A DNA stretch of 64,000 bases from the NCBI GenBank assembly GCA_019322435.1, contig JAHWIR010000010.1:62001-126000 (forward strand). Direction: 5' to 3'. This DNA comes from Candidatus Woesearchaeota archaeon (GTDB lineage Archaea; Nanobdellota; Nanobdellia; Woesearchaeales; WJKL01). Position numbers and translations under genes: made by a program. The first letter of the stretch is position 1, and the number at the start of each line of letters is the position of its first letter. This document shows, in pieces, positions 26,441-34,227 of this stretch. The notes under the pieces are model-generated. The model had not been told where the DNA came from. It saw nothing but the letters and a program-made list of their open reading frames with translations, and made no database searches.

Positions 26441-27274
26441 CTACTTCATATGCAGCTCAACAATATCATCATCTTTTAATCTGTGGTCAATGCCAACTCT
26501 CTGCCCGTCATGCTTTGCACTCTTCCCCCATACTCTTGCAAATCTAAACTTCTTGACAAAATCCTTGTGAACATGCTTGGCCATATCTTCTATTTTGCTT
26601 CCCTTTTTCACAGCAAAAGGAGGAAACGAAGGCTTTTTCCCAGGCTCTTTTGTATAGACTTTTATTATATCCAGATTCCTCCAGATATCTTCCTTAACAT
26701 CATTCTTCTCATTATAGATTATCTTCTTAGCTGTAATCTCACTTAACTCTTTCTGCAATATTTTATATTCATCCTGATTTCTGAACAGCAAGACAACCAG
26801 ATCAGTCTGGTTTATTATTCCCAGATAAGCTCTTCCATTCTCTGTCTCATCAAAATCCTCAACAACAGCAGGAATCTCAACAATCTGCAGCTTAACTCCT
26901 TTGTAGTCCATCATCCCAATCTCAGGTTTAACAGTTGTATAAGGATAATCAGCAATCTCCACATTAGCTCCAGTCAATTCCTTCAGCAATGTGCTTTTCC
27001 CAGAATTAGTCATCCCAACCAAAACAATCTGGCTAGCGCCTTCTTTTGGAACTGAAATCCCGGCTGCACCTTTTTTCTGCTGAGCCTCTTTCTTCTGCCT
27101 GTCCTTTAATCTTGAAATCTTTGTCTTAATCTCCTGCCTCAGCTTCTCAGCTCCTTTATGCGTCGGAGCTGTAGATAGCATTTTCTGCAAAGCTTTCAGC
27201 TTCTCCTCAGTTGTGCTTGCCTTTGTATACTCCATCTCAGCTGCAGCATACTCAGCAGTTACATTTGTTGGCAT
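26441..27274 (-). CDS. DRG/Obg-related GTPase with TGS domain
   Basis: The 277-residue protein has an N-terminal helical region (1-75) like DRG proteins, a G domain and a C-terminal TGS domain (about 205-277, ending in DHRLKDDDIVELH). G1 is intact (GMTNSGKST) and the PYTT switch I is present. The G3 position reads VEIPAVVED, not DLPG, and G4 reads YNEKND, not NKxD, so nucleotide specificity or hydrolysis may be altered. DRG GTPases bind translating ribosomes. The 5' end faces the MscS gene, with divergent promoters between. Confidence 0.85.
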   Translation of the reverse strand: MPTNVTAEYAAAEMEYTKASTTEEKLKALQKMLSTAPTHKGAEKLRQEIKTKISRLKDRQKKEAQQKKGAAGISVPKEGASQIVLVGMTNSGKSTLLKELTGANVEIADYPYTTVKPEIGMMDYKGVKLQIVEIPAVVEDFDETENGRAYLGIINQTDLVVLLFRNQDEYKILQKELSEITAKKIIYNEKNDVKEDIWRNLDIIKVYTKEPGKKPSFPPFAVKKGSKIEDMAKHVHKDFVKKFRFARVWGKSAKHDGQRVGIDHRLKDDDIVELHMK

Positions 27275-27299
27275 CTTATTTCCTTCAATTATAATAAGA

Positions 27300-27311
27300 T
27301 TTATAAATATA
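27300..27311 (+). promoter_or_regulatory. TATA box of the MscS-like gene
   Basis: TTTATAAATATA lies about 25 bp before the ATG at 27330, predicting a leaderless transcript. It argues for that start over the upstream in-frame start at 27213, which lies inside the divergent GTPase gene. Confidence 0.6.
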
Positions 27312-27329
27312 TTCCTTAATCATAGACCA

Positions 27330-27887
27330 ATGGCAGATTTAATAAACCAAACAACAACCTACCTTGATATCATTTTCTCGCAGATATTCACCAAAATAAT
27401 TGTTGCAATCATCATTCTGTTGATTGGCTTTGTAATAGCACGGATTGTTGGCAAACTCCTGCAAAGATTCTTCCATGAAATCGAATTAAACAAAATCCTG
27501 GAAAAAGCAGGAGTCAAGATAAAACTAGAGACAGTCCTCAGCAACATAGCAACTTATTTTATCTACTTTGTAACCATCATCTGGGCCCTAAACTCAATGG
27601 GCTTGACAACAACAATCCTTAACATGGTCTCAGCAGCATTCTTAGTCCTAATCATAATCTCAATAATCCTTGCAATCAAAGACTTTGTCCCTAACCTGAT
27701 CTCAGGACTCCTTATCCATAGGAAAAACATAATCAAAGTCAACGACAAGGTAAAGATAGACAATGTAAAAGGAACAGTAAAGAAAATCTCCCTGATTGAG
27801 ACAGAAGTAAAGACCTCTTCAGGAGACACAATCTATGTTCCAAACTCAACAATAACTAAAAAAGCAGTTCTTGTCAAGAAAAAGTGA
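27330..27887 (+). CDS. Small MscS-family mechanosensitive channel
   Basis: The protein is about 185 residues with three N-terminal membrane helices (about 15-40, 65-85 and 92-115) and the MscS beta domain after them (INKVNDKVKID, VKKISLIETEVKTSSGDTIYVPNS). This is the pore helix plus Sm-like beta domain of MscS channels. It is much shorter than E. coli MscS and lacks the large C-terminal vestibule. The start was chosen from the TATA spacing. The likely role is osmotic relief. Confidence 0.85.
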   Translation: MADLINQTTTYLDIIFSQIFTKIIVAIIILLIGFVIARIVGKLLQRFFHEIELNKILEKAGVKIKLETVLSNIATYFIYFVTIIWALNSMGLTTTILNMVSAAFLVLIIISIILAIKDFVPNLISGLLIHRKNIIKVNDKVKIDNVKGTVKKISLIETEVKTSSGDTIYVPNSTITKKAVLVKKK

Positions 27888-28142
27888 TTATTTTCTATAA
27901 TATAAAATAGATAAAACAATTATCACATCTAATATTGCTGTTACTAAACAAGCTAATACAGCCTGCACTACAAAATACTTCTCTGTAAAAATATACAATC
28001 CAGTATTAGCAAAAGCCAACAATAGCCAAGTAGTAATACTAACTCCTTCTGCATTCTTCAATTTCCAAATTTTGCCTAATTGAATAGCAGTAGCAGTTGG
28101 CAGAATTATTGCAGGAATCCACCCAACTATTTGAGCATACAT
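27888..28142 (-). CDS. SemiSWEET/PQ-loop family small membrane protein
   Basis: The 84 residues form three membrane helices (about 3-22, 36-53 and 60-80) with a KNAEGVSITTW segment after helix 1. This matches the half-transporter SemiSWEET/MtN3 (PQ-loop) pattern, in which two copies pair to move sugars. The P of the canonical PQ motif is replaced in the region LPTATAIQ. It converges on the MscS gene with no gap. Confidence 0.75.
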   Translation of the reverse strand: MYAQIVGWIPAIILPTATAIQLGKIWKLKNAEGVSITTWLLLAFANTGLYIFTEKYFVVQAVLACLVTAILDVIIVLSILYYRK

Positions 28143-28143
28143 T

Positions 28144-28392
28144 TTAAGCTATCTTCTCTAGCACACTGACAACATTCCATATCTGTGTTCTTGTATAAGG
28201 CTGCAGGTTTGGATCATCTGCAATCTCTTCTAACTCATGCAATGCCTTATGCACTTTAATAGAAATCTCGCTGTCTTCTTTCAAAGCTTCAATAGTGGAT
28301 TCAATCTTCTCTTTTACATTTCTTGGAACAGAATCTTCTTGCAGCTCTCCTAGAACATCTATTACGCTTTCAATCTGTTCCTTTGCATCCAT
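28144..28392 (-). CDS. UPF0147 family protein
   Basis: This is an archaeal conserved helical protein of 82-85 residues with the family text VIDVLGELQEDSVPRNVKEKIE and DDPNLQPYTRTQIWNVVSVLE. The ATG at 28392 is preferred; a GTG at 28401 overlapping the pfdB stop as GTGA is possible. The function is unknown. It sits downstream of prefoldin beta, Pcc1, RpoP and eL43, an order often kept in archaea, so it probably belongs to the translation/proteostasis operon. Confidence 0.88.
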   Translation of the reverse strand: MDAKEQIESVIDVLGELQEDSVPRNVKEKIESTIEALKEDSEISIKVHKALHELEEIADDPNLQPYTRTQIWNVVSVLEKIA

Positions 28393-28397
28393 TTTGT

Positions 28398-28721
28398 TCA
28401 CTTCTTCAGTTTTTCCATGACTTCAGACTGCATTGCACTGGCTTTGTCTTTCATATCTTTCTCTTGCTTCTCTAAAGTCTTGATCCTCAAATCCAGAATT
28501 TCTTTCTTAGAAGCCAAATCTTTCTTCAAATCCTCTTTGCTGGACTTGACCATTACATTCCCTACAATCTTAAAAGCTTCATCTGTTTTCTCAAGTTCTT
28601 TCAAAGCAGATTCAATCTCTATCAATTGAGCCTGCACTTGCTGCTTCTGCATTAGAAAATTCTGCATTCCTTGCTCAATCATCTGCAGTTGCTGAATCTT
28701 GTCTTGTGTTGTTTTATCCAT
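28398..28721 (-). CDS. pfdB: Prefoldin beta subunit
   Basis: This chaperone subunit captures unfolded proteins. The 107 residues have two long coiled-coil helices (about 4-40 and 70-105) joined by a beta hairpin containing the family segment EAFKIVGNVMVKSSKEDLKKDL. The length is normal for archaeal beta prefoldin. It overlaps the end of pcc1 by eight bases, indicating coupled translation within the eL43-rpoP-pcc1-pfdB operon. Confidence 0.93.
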   Translation of the reverse strand: MDKTTQDKIQQLQMIEQGMQNFLMQKQQVQAQLIEIESALKELEKTDEAFKIVGNVMVKSSKEDLKKDLASKKEILDLRIKTLEKQEKDMKDKASAMQSEVMEKLKK

Positions 28722-28938
28722 TTTTATTTACCTTCTCATAAACTGTTATTAGTTTTGTTATTCCATTCATTGTTGCTCTCAAAGCAACTGAATCATCAGC
28801 CTCAATTTGAAATATTAAACAGCCATCCCCTTCTTTTATCTTGAAATTCGATCTCTTTTTGTCAGCCAGTTCCGGCTCAAAGCAGGCTTTCAGTTCCTTA
28901 GGCTCCCCCCAAACCTTTATCTCTGCACTCAGCTTCAT
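28714..28938 (-). CDS. pcc1: KEOPS complex subunit Pcc1
   Basis: Pcc1 is the small dimerising subunit of KEOPS, which makes t6A37 in tRNA with Kae1 and Bud32. The 74-residue protein has the typical beta-beta-alpha-beta-beta-alpha pattern with ADDSVALRATMNGITKLITVYEKV, the family C-terminal helix. Its ATG overlaps the rpoP stop (ATGA) and its end overlaps pfdB. It matches the conserved archaeal gene order rpl37ae-rpoP-pcc1-pfdB. Confidence 0.9.
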   Translation of the reverse strand: MKLSAEIKVWGEPKELKACFEPELADKKRSNFKIKEGDGCLIFQIEADDSVALRATMNGITKLITVYEKVNKNG

Positions 28939-29072
28939 CTTGCTTTAACTTTTGTTCCAGCGCTTCTTGGCTTGAACAGCATCTTGCTGCCGCAATAAGG
29001 GCATCTGACTCTTTTTCTTAAATATTCAGTAGCAACTCTTTTATTGCAGTCAAAACATCTGTATGTAACCAT
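28935..29072 (-). CDS. rpoP: DNA-directed RNA polymerase subunit P (Rpo12)
   Basis: The product is 45 residues. It has a zinc ribbon formed by CFDC near the N-terminus and CPYC in the middle (CPYCGSKMLFKPR), the family signature. The ATG at 29072 follows eL43 by one base, and the TGA overlaps the pcc1 start. Rpo12 bridges Rpo3 and Rpo10 in the archaeal polymerase. Size, zinc ligands and gene order all agree. Confidence 0.95.
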   Translation of the reverse strand: MVTYRCFDCNKRVATEYLRKRVRCPYCGSKMLFKPRSAGTKVKAR

Positions 29073-29073
29073 T

Positions 29074-29322
29074 TTATTCTTCCTTTTCCTCTTCCTTAAT
29101 TATAGATTTTTTAACAGAATATGCTTTTCCAGTGAATTTGCTTTCGCATTTCCTGCATTCCCAGATTCCAGCAGCAACTCTCTTGACTCTTTGGGCTCTG
29201 CAATAAGGGCAGATATGTTTTCCTCTCTGCACAGCCTCAATCTCTGCAAGCTTATGCTTTACTCTTCTTCCATATCTTGCTCCAAACCGTTTCACTGATC
29301 CTAATTTCTTTTTCTCCGCCAT
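29074..29322 (-). CDS. rpl37ae: Ribosomal protein eL43 (L37Ae)
   Basis: The 82 residues have an N-terminal basic region (VKRFGARYGRRVKHKL) and a zinc ribbon with CPYC and CRKC, then KFTGKAYS, the typical eL43 end. The family is normally about 75-95 residues. A C-terminal acidic tail (KEEEKEE) is an addition. It leads the operon with rpoP, pcc1, pfdB and UPF0147. The tRNA-Pro gene lies 61 bp upstream on the same strand. Confidence 0.94.
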   Translation of the reverse strand: MAEKKKLGSVKRFGARYGRRVKHKLAEIEAVQRGKHICPYCRAQRVKRVAAGIWECRKCESKFTGKAYSVKKSIIKEEEKEE

Positions 29323-29383
29323 AGTTAAAAATCACCGTTAGGTATTTTTAAACTTGTTGGCTGTTGCCACCATTGGTTAAAAA

Positions 29384-29478
29384 TGGGGCTACCCAGATTT
29401 GAACTGGGGTCCTCTGGTTTTTTGCTAATATTTCATTGTCCCAAACCAGAAAGGCTAGCCAAGCTACCCCATAGCCCC
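29384..29478 (-). tRNA. tRNA-Pro (TGG) with 21-base intron
   Basis: On the minus strand the acceptor GGGGCTA (29478-29472) pairs fully with TAGCCCC, with discriminator A at 29384 and no encoded CCA. The D stem is GGGT/GCCT, the anticodon stem TCTGG/CCAGA, the anticodon TGG at 29443-29441, and the T arm CCCAG-TTCAAAT-CTGGG. An intron covers 29439-29419 at position 37/38. The bulge-helix-bulge is canonical: central helix UUUG with CAAA (four pairs), and bulges GGA and AAA. Confidence 0.96.
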
Positions 29479-29556
29479 TTTCGGTAAGTAGCTAGTATTA
29501 GTCAAAAAACCCCGAATTGTATATAAATCTTACTATAAATAGAGTATAAGCAAAAT

Positions 29557-29564
29557 TTTATAAA
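29557..29564 (+). promoter_or_regulatory. TATA box of prf1
   Basis: TTTATAAA is centred about 27 bp before the aRF1 ATG at 29588, predicting a leaderless mRNA. It lies between the divergent tRNA-Pro gene and prf1. Confidence 0.6.
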
Positions 29565-29587
29565 CCTGTGCTTTTTAGACTATTTCT

Positions 29588-30685
29588 ATGGCATTATCGA
29601 CAAAACAAAAGTTTGAATTGAAGAAATTCATAAAAGAACTAAGCCAATTTAGAGGAAGGCACACAGAATTAGTTAGTGTATACATCCCTCAAGGCTATGA
29701 TATGAACAAAATTATTAATCATCTATCACAAGAGCAAGGCACTGCCTCTAACATCAAATCAACTTCCACAAGAAAAAACGTTCAGGACGCCTTAGAAAGA
29801 ATGATCCAGCACCTAAGATTATACAAAAAGACCCCTGAAAATGGATTAGCAGCTTTTGCAGGCAATGTAGCTGAAAGAGAAGGCCAGTCAGATGTTAAAG
29901 TGTGGTCATTAGAGCCGCCAATTCCACTAAAGATAAGAATCTACAGATGCGACAAAGAATTTGTTCTAGAGCATCTGGATGTGATGCTTGAGCACAAGGA
30001 AGTATACGGCTTGGTTGTCATGGACAGGCGTGATGCACACATTGCATTGCTAAAAGGAAAAACAATAATTCCATTGAAAAAAACACACTCAGAAGTCCCT
30101 GGAAAATTCAGAGCAGGAGGCCAGTCTGCACAAAGATTTGCAAGAATCAGGGAAGGCGCTGCAAAAGACCATTACAAAAAAGTTGCAGACTATGTCAAAG
30201 ACCAATTCCTCACATTAGAAGGATTGAAAGGAATAATTGTAGGAGGCCCAGGCCCTACAAAATATGATTTTGTCGAAGGAGATTATCTGACAGGAGATAT
30301 AAAAAAGAAAATCATTGCAATAAAAGATTTATCCTACACAGAAGAGTTTGGATTGCAGGAATTAGTTGACAAATCCCAAGATGTTCTTGCAAAAGAAGAG
30401 ATTGCAGATGAAAAGAAAATAATGGGCCAGTTCTTTGAACTTTTAGCAACAAAACCAGGCAAAGTAGCTTACGGAGAAAAAGAAGTAATGGAGCAGATAA
30501 AACTCGGCACAGCAGATATTATATTGTTATCCGAAGTTCTCGACGAGAAAACAATTGAAGAATTTGAAAAACAAGCAGAAAAAGTAGGAACAAAAGTTCA
30601 GATAATCTCAGTAGAGACAAGAGAAGGAGTCCAGTTAAAAGATATTGGCAAGGTTGCTGCTATCTTAAGATACGAAGTTCAGTAA
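29588..30685 (+). CDS. prf1: Peptide chain release factor aRF1 (short form)
   Basis: aRF1 recognises all three stop codons and triggers peptide release. The 365 residues show NIKS (stop-codon reading loop, near 55), YRCDKEF near 118 and GGQSAQRF (catalytic GGQ, near 175). The C-terminal domain ends in LLSEVLDEKTIEEF and VQIISVETREG. Typical archaeal aRF1 is about 410 residues. The missing part corresponds to the zinc-binding minidomain between the last strands: no CxxC pair exists in the C-terminal domain. Confidence 0.95.
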   Translation: MALSTKQKFELKKFIKELSQFRGRHTELVSVYIPQGYDMNKIINHLSQEQGTASNIKSTSTRKNVQDALERMIQHLRLYKKTPENGLAAFAGNVAEREGQSDVKVWSLEPPIPLKIRIYRCDKEFVLEHLDVMLEHKEVYGLVVMDRRDAHIALLKGKTIIPLKKTHSEVPGKFRAGGQSAQRFARIREGAAKDHYKKVADYVKDQFLTLEGLKGIIVGGPGPTKYDFVEGDYLTGDIKKKIIAIKDLSYTEEFGLQELVDKSQDVLAKEEIADEKKIMGQFFELLATKPGKVAYGEKEVMEQIKLGTADIILLSEVLDEKTIEEFEKQAEKVGTKVQIISVETREGVQLKDIGKVAAILRYEVQ

Positions 30686-30688
30686 TAA

Positions 30689-31345
30689 TTAAATATAATC
30701 TGAAAGCTCATAAGCAACATTAAAAATTTCTTCACTATTTTTATGGTTAATGTTTTTCAATGTTATCAAAGTTTTATTTAATATAGGAGAATCCAAAAGA
30801 CTAACCAATTCATCCCTTGTTTTTGGATAAATCCCTGTTTCATAATAATGTTTGATTGATAAATGCATAAATGTGTGTTTAAACAATTGCCAGAATTCTT
30901 TCTGAACTTTTGATTCTCTCCATAAACCCCCATAATTCAATCTTTGTTTCAATCTTTCCTTTACTTTCTTTAATCCATTTGAGTAAATCTCAAATATCTT
31001 ATCTCTATCAGGCAGTTTAATTTCTTCGGTAAAATCATCACCAAAAAGAACTTTGCTTCTAAATTTATGAGAGAAGTCATGACTAATTCCATTTGGACCT
31101 ATAAAATCCTGCTTTTCGAATGTACTAATAATATATTCTTCATCAAAATCAAGTTCGAGAACATATTCTTTTATTTTTGGAATGTATTCTTTAAAATCAT
31201 CATTAAATATTAAACAAATATCATTGTCACTTCTTCCTTCAATCAACGTATCTCCTGTAGCATAAGATCCAACAGTAATCATAGAAATATAATTAGGACA
31301 AGAGGATTCCAACCAGTCATGCAATTCTTTGAGTTCGGGATTCAT
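30689..31345 (-). CDS. Nucleotidyltransferase-fold protein
   Basis: I start at the ATG at 31345, because a TATA-like element (31366-31377) lies about 27 bp upstream; the longer frame would add a spurious hydrophobic leader. The 218 residues begin with TVGSYATGD followed by RSDNDICLIF, the GS...DxD active-site pattern of pol-beta superfamily nucleotidyltransferases. The helical C-terminal half resembles aminoglycoside-nucleotidyltransferase-like or HEPN-containing proteins. The substrate is unknown. The gene converges on prf1. Confidence 0.7.
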   Translation of the reverse strand: MNPELKELHDWLESSCPNYISMITVGSYATGDTLIEGRSDNDICLIFNDDFKEYIPKIKEYVLELDFDEEYIISTFEKQDFIGPNGISHDFSHKFRSKVLFGDDFTEEIKLPDRDKIFEIYSNGLKKVKERLKQRLNYGGLWRESKVQKEFWQLFKHTFMHLSIKHYYETGIYPKTRDELVSLLDSPILNKTLITLKNINHKNSEEIFNVAYELSDYI

Positions 31346-31442
31346 CAAAATTATCCAGTCTAAAAATATTATAAATATTGTTGTGACCAAAAGTAGATAA
31401 CCAATCATAAACAATATAAAGAACATATTCTTCTTTCCATTT

Positions 31443-32117
31443 ATGAACCTAATCCAAAAAGCATTCCAGGAACTTTATCCAGAAAAAACACTACTTTACA
31501 ATACAAAACTGATTTATTCTGGAAGATTCAAAGCATACAATGCAAATGCTTCAAGATCAATAACAACATTGACAATTAAACTGTCAAAACACTGGCAAAA
31601 AATCTCAGAAGACATCCAGATTGGCTTGATCCAATCAATGCTTGTTAAAATCTTCAAACATAAAAAAAAGACATTCAACATGGATTTGTACACAAACTTT
31701 GTAAAGCATGTCCATATCGCTGTTCCTAAAACAAAATCAGACCCATTGCTAGAAGCCTCTTTCAACAGAGTGAATGAAAAATACTTCTACAGCTTGATAG
31801 AACAGCCTAATTTAAAATGGGGACATTCCTCTGTCAGAAAACTAGGCTCTTATGATTTCCATTCAGATGAAATCACTGTCTCTTCTATATTCAAAAACCA
31901 GCCATTAGAGATCTTGGATTATGTCATGTATCATGAGATGCTTCACAAAAAACACAAGTTTCATTCAACTAAAACAGGCAGAAGCTACCACCACACAAAA
32001 AAATTCAAGCAGGATGAAAAAGCATTTGAAAACTCCAGGTACATCGAAAAAGAACTCGCTAAAATCTGCCGAAAAGCGAGAATAAAGCGCGTTTTCTTCC
32101 CCTACAGCCTCAAATAA
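31443..32117 (+). CDS. SprT/YgjP-like zinc metallopeptidase
   Basis: The 224-residue protein has the zinc signature HEMLH (YVMYHEMLHKKHKF) near residue 165 and a downstream His/Glu region (YHHTKKFKQDEKAFE) that can supply the third ligand, as in SprT/YgjP (WLM) peptidases. The N-terminal half is a helical, uncharacterised extension. It could act in DNA-protein crosslink processing or protein turnover, by family analogy only. It is divergent from the nucleotidyltransferase gene. Confidence 0.75.
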   Translation: MNLIQKAFQELYPEKTLLYNTKLIYSGRFKAYNANASRSITTLTIKLSKHWQKISEDIQIGLIQSMLVKIFKHKKKTFNMDLYTNFVKHVHIAVPKTKSDPLLEASFNRVNEKYFYSLIEQPNLKWGHSSVRKLGSYDFHSDEITVSSIFKNQPLEILDYVMYHEMLHKKHKFHSTKTGRSYHHTKKFKQDEKAFENSRYIEKELAKICRKARIKRVFFPYSLK

Positions 32118-32147
32118 GCTCGAAACAGCCTTCTTTAAATCATAACC

Positions 32148-32155
32148 TTTATATA
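32148..32155 (+). promoter_or_regulatory. TATA box of the histone operon
   Basis: TTTATATA at 32148-32155 predicts transcription from about 32178, giving a leader of about 20 bases. The leader contains the strong purine run AAGGGGGGAT just before the histone ATG at 32200. Confidence 0.6.
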
Positions 32156-32199
32156 CAACCTGCTTCCTTCCTAATCCATACTCTTAAGGGGGGATATTC

Positions 32200-32409
32200 A
32201 TGGCATCAAAACGATTATTGCCATTGGCTGCAATGGAAAAAATTCTAAAACAATCTGGAGCTGAAAGGGTTTCAGACAAGGCAAAAGCAGCATTAAAAGC
32301 AGTTGTCGAAGAGCAGGCAGAACAGATTGCTGTCCAGGCTGTAAAGTTTGCAGCACACGCTGGAAGAAAGACAGTTAAAGCAGGAGACGTAAGATTAGCA
32401 TCTAAATAG
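32200..32409 (+). CDS. Archaeal histone
   Basis: The 69-residue protein is a single histone fold without tails, like HMfA/B. It has LPLAAMEKILKQSGAERVSDKAKAALK (alpha 1 to loop 1) and KFAAHAGRKTVKAGDVRLA (loop 2 to alpha 3, with the R-T-V-K-x-x-D segment). It dimerises and wraps DNA. The neighbours aIF5A and eL40 follow on the same strand with short gaps, so it probably heads a highly expressed operon. Confidence 0.95.
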   Translation: MASKRLLPLAAMEKILKQSGAERVSDKAKAALKAVVEEQAEQIAVQAVKFAAHAGRKTVKAGDVRLASK

Positions 32410-32422
32410 TGAGGGGTTTATT

Positions 32423-32824
32423 ATGGGAGAAACAAAACAAGCAAGCGTAGGCTCATTAACAAGAGGAAGTTACTGTGTGATTGACGGAGCAGCATGCAAA
32501 GTGACATCTACACAGACATCAAGGCCAGGAAAACACGGCCATGCTAAAGTAAGAATGGAAGCTGTTGGTTTGATAGACGGCAAGAAAAGGATCATTGTAA
32601 TGCCGGGTCATGACAACATTGAAGTTCCAATTGTTGAAAAGAAAACAGCACAAATATTATCAATACAAAACAACATTGCAAATGTCATGGACTCAGTGAC
32701 CTATGAAACATTTGACTTAAAAATCCCAGAAGACCTGAAAGCACAGGTTGTTGAAGGAGCAAACATCCTTTATTGGGAAATACTCGATCAAAAAGTTATG
32801 AAGCAGGTTAAAAGTAGTGAATAA
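32423..32824 (+). CDS. eif5A: Translation factor aIF5A
   Basis: aIF5A is the hypusine-containing factor that relieves stalled ribosomes and helps termination. The 133 residues have the N-terminal SH3-like domain with the modification loop SRPGKHGHAK (hypusine Lys near 36) and a C-terminal OB-fold domain. The length is normal. It begins 13 bases after the histone stop with a GAGGGG site, so the two are probably cotranscribed. Confidence 0.95.
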   Translation: MGETKQASVGSLTRGSYCVIDGAACKVTSTQTSRPGKHGHAKVRMEAVGLIDGKKRIIVMPGHDNIEVPIVEKKTAQILSIQNNIANVMDSVTYETFDLKIPEDLKAQVVEGANILYWEILDQKVMKQVKSSE

Positions 32825-32826
32825 AA

Positions 32827-32988
32827 ATGGCAAAGATACCAGAAGCAGAAAAAAGACTTTTCAGAAACATCTTTATCTGCAGAAAATGCAAATCAAAGAT
32901 ACGTGCTAATCCAATGAAAGTGTCTGAGAAAAGGATAAGCTGCAGAAAATGCGGCTCTAAACAATTAAAACCAGTCAGAAAGAAATAA
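32827..32988 (+). CDS. rpl40e: Ribosomal protein eL40
   Basis: The 53-residue protein starts at the ATG two bases after the aIF5A stop. It contains two CxxC pairs (CRKC twice) separated by about 17 residues, forming the eL40 zinc ribbon, and a basic C-terminus (KPVRKK). This size and spacing match archaeal eL40, which lacks the ubiquitin fusion seen in eukaryotes. Confidence 0.93.
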   Translation: MAKIPEAEKRLFRNIFICRKCKSKIRANPMKVSEKRISCRKCGSKQLKPVRKK

Positions 32989-33010
32989 AACTAACTAAAA
33001 GAGGTTAATG

Positions 33011-34198
33011 ATGGATATCCAGATAATAGCTGCAATATTATTTGTTATTTTTCTTGCAGTTTTCATCTTTCTTAAAAGGAAAAACATTGTTTTGCAGAAG
33101 ATACTCTATCCCTTCCTTTACCTGATTCTTTACAGAAGCAACTTTGGAATAAAATTCATGAACAGGTTTGCAAAAAAATATAGAGAATTGATCATCTTCT
33201 TTGGTTATTGCTGTATTGGATTGAGCATTGTAGGTATGTTTCTTATCTCCTACAGCATAATCATGATGATAGTCAATATGATAATAGCTCCCACCCCTCA
33301 GCCAGGCGTTGCTTTAGTCCTTCCATTCACAAATGTTCCAGGCATTGGTTATCTGTCATTCTTCCATTGGATCATTGCAATCTTCATATTGGCAATTGTC
33401 CATGAATTTGCTCACGGCATTGTTGCCAAAGCTCATGGCCTTCCTATTAAATCATCTGGCTTTGCTTTCTTTGCAATATTAGCCCCAATAATCCCAGCAG
33501 CATTTGTTGAGCCTGATGAAAAAAAACTTTCAAAAGCAAAAGATACAGCTCAATACTCAGTGTTTGCAGCAGGCCCTATCATCAACATCCTAGTTGCTTT
33601 CCTGATATTAATAACCCTGATGCCTGGCATGACTGCTATAGAAAACAGGATAACAGACCCAGCCGGATTATCCTTTGACTTGATAAATGAAACATATCCA
33701 GCAGCACAAGCAGGAATGGAAAAAGGAATAATATATAGTGTCAATGGAGAGCAGGTGCTTGATTATGATTCTTTCCTGGATTCAATCTACGGAATAAAGC
33801 CAAATGAAGAGATAACTATCTCTACAGACAAAGGAGAATACACTTTCATAACAGCAGTCTCTCCTGACAACCCTAAAAAAGGATTCATCGGAATAATGCC
33901 TATTAAAAATGAAAGAACAGTCAAGCCAAAATACAGCTGGCTAAAAAGCCCATTCGATTGGACAAAGGATTTGATCAAATGGTTGTTCTTATTGAACTTC
34001 TTCATTGGATTGTTTAACCTGCTTCCATTAGGAATAGTTGACGGCGGCAGAATCCTAAAAACATTCCTGTCAAAGATAATCTCAGACCAGAAAAAAGCAG
34101 GAAAAATATGGGGATTCATCTCCTTGTTCTTCTTACTGCTTCTATTATTTGGATTAGTAACAACCTATTTAGGAAATCCATTTGCATTCTTAAGATAG
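33011..34198 (+). CDS. Site-2-protease family (M50) intramembrane metallopeptidase with PDZ domain
   Basis: The 395-residue membrane protease has HEFAHG (HExxH) in a membrane helix near residue 135. A PDZ-like domain follows near 225-285 (YPAAQAGMEKGIIYSVNGEQVLDYDSF), and the second active-site motif NLLPLGIVDGGRI lies near 340. This is the S2P layout. GAGGT lies close to both adjacent ATGs at 33008 and 33011; I favour 33011 from its spacing. It follows eL40 by about 20 bp and may be read through from that operon. Confidence 0.88.
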   Translation: MDIQIIAAILFVIFLAVFIFLKRKNIVLQKILYPFLYLILYRSNFGIKFMNRFAKKYRELIIFFGYCCIGLSIVGMFLISYSIIMMIVNMIIAPTPQPGVALVLPFTNVPGIGYLSFFHWIIAIFILAIVHEFAHGIVAKAHGLPIKSSGFAFFAILAPIIPAAFVEPDEKKLSKAKDTAQYSVFAAGPIINILVAFLILITLMPGMTAIENRITDPAGLSFDLINETYPAAQAGMEKGIIYSVNGEQVLDYDSFLDSIYGIKPNEEITISTDKGEYTFITAVSPDNPKKGFIGIMPIKNERTVKPKYSWLKSPFDWTKDLIKWLFLLNFFIGLFNLLPLGIVDGGRILKTFLSKIISDQKKAGKIWGFISLFFLLLLLFGLVTTYLGNPFAFLR

Positions 34199-34227
34199 AA
34201 TTAATTACTTAAGTGATACTCAGTATA

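Noticed and set aside
29050..29298. Plus-strand open frame opposite eL43 and RpoP
   Set aside because: It is a shadow; the minus strand encodes two well-conserved zinc proteins with correct overlaps.
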